Source: Ceratodon purpureus (Eukaryota; Streptophyta; Bryopsida; Pseudoditrichales; Ditrichaceae). Taken from it: 64,000 bases of DNA. The notes below the pieces were generated by a model. That model ran no database searches, had not been told where the DNA came from, and was given only the letters and a program-made list of their open reading frames with translations. This document shows positions 59,990 to 64,000 of the stretch, piece by piece (the first letter of the stretch is position 1; every line of letters begins with the position of its first letter). A program made the translations under genes and the position numbers. The stretch lies in assembly GCA_014871385.1 (NCBI GenBank), contig CM026424.1:9424914-9488913 (forward strand), read 5' to 3'.

Positions 59990-62900
59990 TGTGCGCTATA
60001 GCTCCAAAGCGCAAAAAAAAACGAACATACAACCTCCGCTAGCCCTCTCCCTCCTCTAATCACCACCAAAAACACGAAGCACCAGCACCAACACCATCAC
60101 GGCACACTCAATCATGACCGCCAGAGCAAAATTCTCCTCCACAGCAACCTCCTCTCTCGCTAAACCTCCTCCCCGCTCCCCACTCTGCACGGCGCCATCG
60201 CCTCATTTCACTCCAGAACTCTCCTTCCTCAGAAAACCTAACCGAATTCTACAGAGTGACGTCTCCAATTCCCTGCAAAGCAAGTCGCAACGCAACGAAA
60301 GGCTGTCCAGTTCCGGAACTCCAAGCGCAGCGGCGCATCGCAACGCGCGAGCACTCGCCCGCTTGCTCGCTAAACCCGAAGCTGGCAAAAACGTTGCTGT
60401 TTCTGATCCTCGTCGAATTGCTCGTCAAAAAACCTAACGCAGCCCTGTAAAGCGACGTTAAGTCTGTACCGGAGTACCATAACCGGTTGTTGACTTTTTC
60501 AACGCTGACGTGGCTGTATCCCATTGGCAACCAGTTACCATCACCATCACAAGTTGCAACTCATAACAAACTCTCCTTTCAACTTGAAGATATAGGGTTG
60601 TGATTGAAAAGTGAACAACCGGTTATGTACAATAATCTACTCGCCACTATTGTGGTGCGTCGGTTATCTAATATATGATGTTACATTTTGTGACCATCGT
60701 GTTTGACTTGCGTATCGATTCGAAGTTTTCTTTGTTTTTACCAAAGTTGGTGTTTCTTTTCAATTTTTTTAAAATTAAAAGCCATGATTAATTAAAAAAG
60801 AGAATTCTTTAAATTTCATCATTGAAGATATCCAAAACCATGCTCATTTGTATATGAAGCGTCAAGTCTTATAAAATGGTTTGTAAGATTTTCATTCAAT
60901 AAAAAATCAAAGAATATATACATGAATTGAAGCATGAGAGTTTAATACTAACTATCTCAACTTCCTCAACTTCCTTAACTAATTGATTTTGAAGCATCAA
61001 GTTATAAAGACTCACAACTCTTTGATCAAGAAAGAGCCACAATTCTTCAACTCTCTACTCCACAATGCTCTCATTGCACACATAAATATAACCTCCTATG
61101 ATCATTTTGGTGAAATGTTTCAATGTTGTCTTCAAATGTTTGAAGAAATGTTGGCTTTTAACAATACATACCATGAAGGGATTCAAAACACACTAAGCAC
61201 ATTTGTTCCCGTAGTGGGATCCAAAACATTCACATTAGTGATAAGAATGTCATGGATATTCTCAAACCAAGGACAAGTGTATATATTAACAACAATTGAA
61301 ACCTTTGATGAACTTGCCAACTCTATGCGCCAATCAATTTGATCTTTAATGAACTTCTCTACAACTTCGATGCCACGAGAGCTTGCCCAAAAATCATCAT
61401 CCTATGCCCGATTATTGCTCTTGGAAACCTGTGAAACATTTTGTGTAGAGCAGGTGCAGAGCATGTGGATTGCACACAAGTTGAATTGATCATTAATGGC
61501 ACGTTGCTTTGCAAAGCAAATGCACTTGTTGATTGCACACAAATTGAACTGTTCATGGATGCGATATTATTTGGCATAGCACTTGATGACATCTCCATAG
61601 AAGTTGAACTCATTAACAAGCTACCACAACCAATTTTTGAAGGTGCATTGCAATGCAATCTAAGATCCGTTGCATAGCATGATTACAAATAATCTTTTTA
61701 TCTTGGTTCTACATGAACTAGAACAAAACATCTAATTTACTGATCACACTTAAGGAATATAAATTAAAATAAATTATCAATGTTAAATTAGTAAAAGACA
61801 TAACCTTGAATAATAAATAAAGTTTTTTATTTTGCATATGACTTTAGATCTCAATGACCAATGAGTTTCATTCCATATTCCACAAGAATTATTACATCTT
61901 TGATCTTTGTGATGCTAATGTTTTGACTTTTCTAGTTAGTAATATGTTTCCCTCTAAAATTGGGTATATCTTCAATCATCTTTGGATATACTTTTCAAGC
62001 CTGTGAATTCCAATAGGGATTTTTGAATAAAGCCATCTGAAAATTTTTAAAGGTATACACTATATCACTCAAATGGCAATCAACAGGTTTACAAAGTTAA
62101 TATATAGAGCAACGAGAGACATCCATGCGCTAATTCTTAAACGCTTCCTATGAAAAGCAAAAAACTCACCTAAAGGACCCTTATGCAATAAAAAATCTTC
62201 AGCATTTAGTTTTCTAAGCTCAATTCATCCTCTAACAAACAAATGCTTCATGCAGAACCAACTCACCCTGTGATTTGCACAACCTAGTATTGCTGTTTGA
62301 CATTTTTCTTGAAACAACACTAGTAACTCTTTTAGAGGAGAGAAGACATTATTACATTTGGTTACTTTTTCCAAACTTGCGTCCAAACTTTGAGTGGCCA
62401 CTTCATCTCCAACAAGCTTGACACATTCAAACCTCACATCTTTGAAGATATTGACAACTTGATAAAGTTTGATTGTTTCAATCAAACGCTGAGCTTATTA
62501 GGCACAAATGAATATGTTAATAGCTCGTAATAAAACCTGAATGTTATTTCACATACCACAAATTGAAAATTAACATCACAATCACAGTTTACAATTTAAT
62601 TAGTTCCAAAATTGATAAAAATTCTTACATGCACATATGATTTGATCACATATTCTATGCACAAAAATGATTAGAATGCATAAATTTGAAAGCTAATTGA
62701 CAATCAAAATCATTTACGTTTTCTTGCGATAGTGTACATGCCAAAAGGATACAAAGAATCATCTTTGTTGCGATTTTGTAAAACAAAGTCACAAAGCAGA
62801 TCAACAAATGGTTTTAGGAACGCATGTTCAATTATATCTTCAATTGGCAATCAAGTGTCCAATCCACAAAAGACACGTTAATCGTCAAAAGCATTTTAAG

Positions 62901-64000
62901 TCCAAGTTTTTACACCCTTATTACAACTACGTCCGCCTGCATCGACATTTCCAACCTCTTCAGGATTGATTTTGTCAAAACGCTCACTAAGTTTCTTCTG
63001 TTTAAGTGTCACCTCACAATCAAACTTGTTAATCGCTAATCGCTATTCCTTTACATGCCCTTGTAACCTCGGTCTCATCGCACGCACCACTATTGAGCAT
63101 TTGTTTAGGATTGTCAGATTCTTCTCCTTATTCTCCATTCTCATCAGATTCAATTGTAGGATAAAATTCTTGACAATCCTCATCATAAATATTGCTCCTT
63201 CTAAAGACACCAATATCACTAAAATAAAAACAATGTCTGAATCAACACAAAATCGACAATTTTTTGTTGGTTTCAACAAATTTGAGAAACAACTACAAAA
63301 TCAAGATATTTGTGCTACTTGAATCAACAGAGTGAACATTTATCTCTTAGTTACAACAAATTTGGAAAAATAACTGCAAAATAAATTTATTGCGATACTC
63401 ATTTCAATAAAGTGAACATTTATCTATTGATTTAAACAAAGAAATTCTATTTATTGCAATTTTAGTTTTAATTAGTATAATCAATGTAATTTTAATTATA
63501 GTAATTAATTTATAATAAATAACTGCTATGATTAATTTAATTATAGCAATTTATAATAAATAGATAATAATAATTATTGTAATTACAATAGTTATTATTA
63601 CTATTTTAATTATGTGCTAATAAATACTTTAAATCTTATAATTTAAAATAATCACTTATAGTAATTACTTTACGATAATCAATGAATGGAATTATTTAAA
63701 AGTACAACTTTAAACTGTAATGATTTCAATTTTAATTTTAATTATAGTAATTTAAATAAATTTAATTATAATAAAGACAATAAATTTATTAATTATAGAA
63801 ATTATAATAAATAAAATAATTTTAGTTATTATACAGTAATGAAATTTCATGCAATAATTTTAGGAAACATAGTAAATATAAAAATTACAATATATACAAT
63901 AAATACAATAATTACAATAATTAATTCATTTATTGTATGTACTGTATTTATTATATCTATTAAAAGTGGATTATTCCTTGAAAGAACAAAGGATGAAAGT
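59990..64000. other. Promoter of the F-box/SNF2 gene, then AT-rich intergenic DNA
   Basis: Moderately GC-rich to about 60.5 kb (promoter and 5' UTR), with an unsupported plus-strand frame at 60114-60437. From 60.6 kb it is AT-rich. At 61.46-61.56 kb an imperfect 66-bp tandem repeat encodes VDCTQ(V/I)EL twice, perhaps a decayed coding repeat. From 63.4 kb to the end it is almost pure A/T with TAATTA-type repeats. No gene is accepted. Confidence 0.5.

Noticed and set aside
60114..60437. 107-codon plus-strand frame rich in Ser, Arg and Ala, resembling a transit peptide, divergent from the F-box/SNF2 gene.
   Set aside because: No conserved domain, no continuing exon, and it lies in a GC-rich promoter region where open frames arise by chance.
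1..64000. tRNA, rRNA or CRISPR-like arrays.
   Set aside because: None recognised by eye. A covariance-model scan would be decisive for tRNAs and snoRNAs and could not be run.

Overview
The window reads as nuclear DNA of a land plant. Every well-supported gene is a plant or plastid-lineage gene broken by short GT–AG introns: a CemA/DLDG1-like chloroplast envelope protein, cytochrome b6f assembly factor CCB4, a plant subtilase, an F-box/CW/SNF2/RING protein of the At3g54460 type, an LRAT/NC-domain protein, and ARPC3. The compact introns (about 60-400 bp, apart from ARPC3 intron 1) and a piggyBac element suggest a non-seed plant (bryophyte or lycophyte). That is an inference; I cannot name the species.

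Layout. 1-5 kb: AT-rich intergenic DNA with a small TTAA-flanked piggyBac-type element. 5.0-8.3 kb (-): DLDG1/CemA-like gene, eight exons. 9.2-12.2 kb: very AT-rich island with one intronless RING-finger ORF. 12.4-15.4 kb (-): SAM-domain plus peroxiredoxin-like-2 fusion gene with ten Pro/Ser-rich repeats and a tandem array over a splice acceptor. 15.4-21.1 kb: no gene seen. 21.1-24.8 kb (+): ten-exon subtilase, complete. 25.5-27.5 kb (-): ARPC3. 29.2-31.3 kb (-): CCB4. 32.9-33.8 kb (-): LRAT-domain gene. A copy of the ARPC3 start-codon region lies between CCB4 and the LRAT gene.

37.27-53.63 kb is the most unusual part. A 16.4-kb piggyBac element is bounded by TTAA duplications and CCCCTAAA ends. 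Its transposase keeps all three catalytic Asp residues but is degraded. It is split at 40.1 kb by a second, nested element of about 10.8 kb that has its own terminal inverted repeats, subterminal hairpins and many copies of a GCTGGCAGC motif. The nested element carries three genes: a transposase-like protein of a family I cannot assign, a coiled-coil/RING-like protein, and an uncharacterised 410-aa protein on the opposite strand with a possible ubiquitin-like C-terminus. It is the best candidate here for an undescribed mobile system.

54.1-60.0 kb (-): F-box/CW/SNF2/RING gene, nine exons, complete. 60-64 kb: increasingly AT-rich DNA without a recognisable gene. All exon joins given for the host genes and for nested genes B and C keep the reading frame; I checked this by exon length and phase. 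They rest on splice-site reading and family knowledge, not on transcript data.
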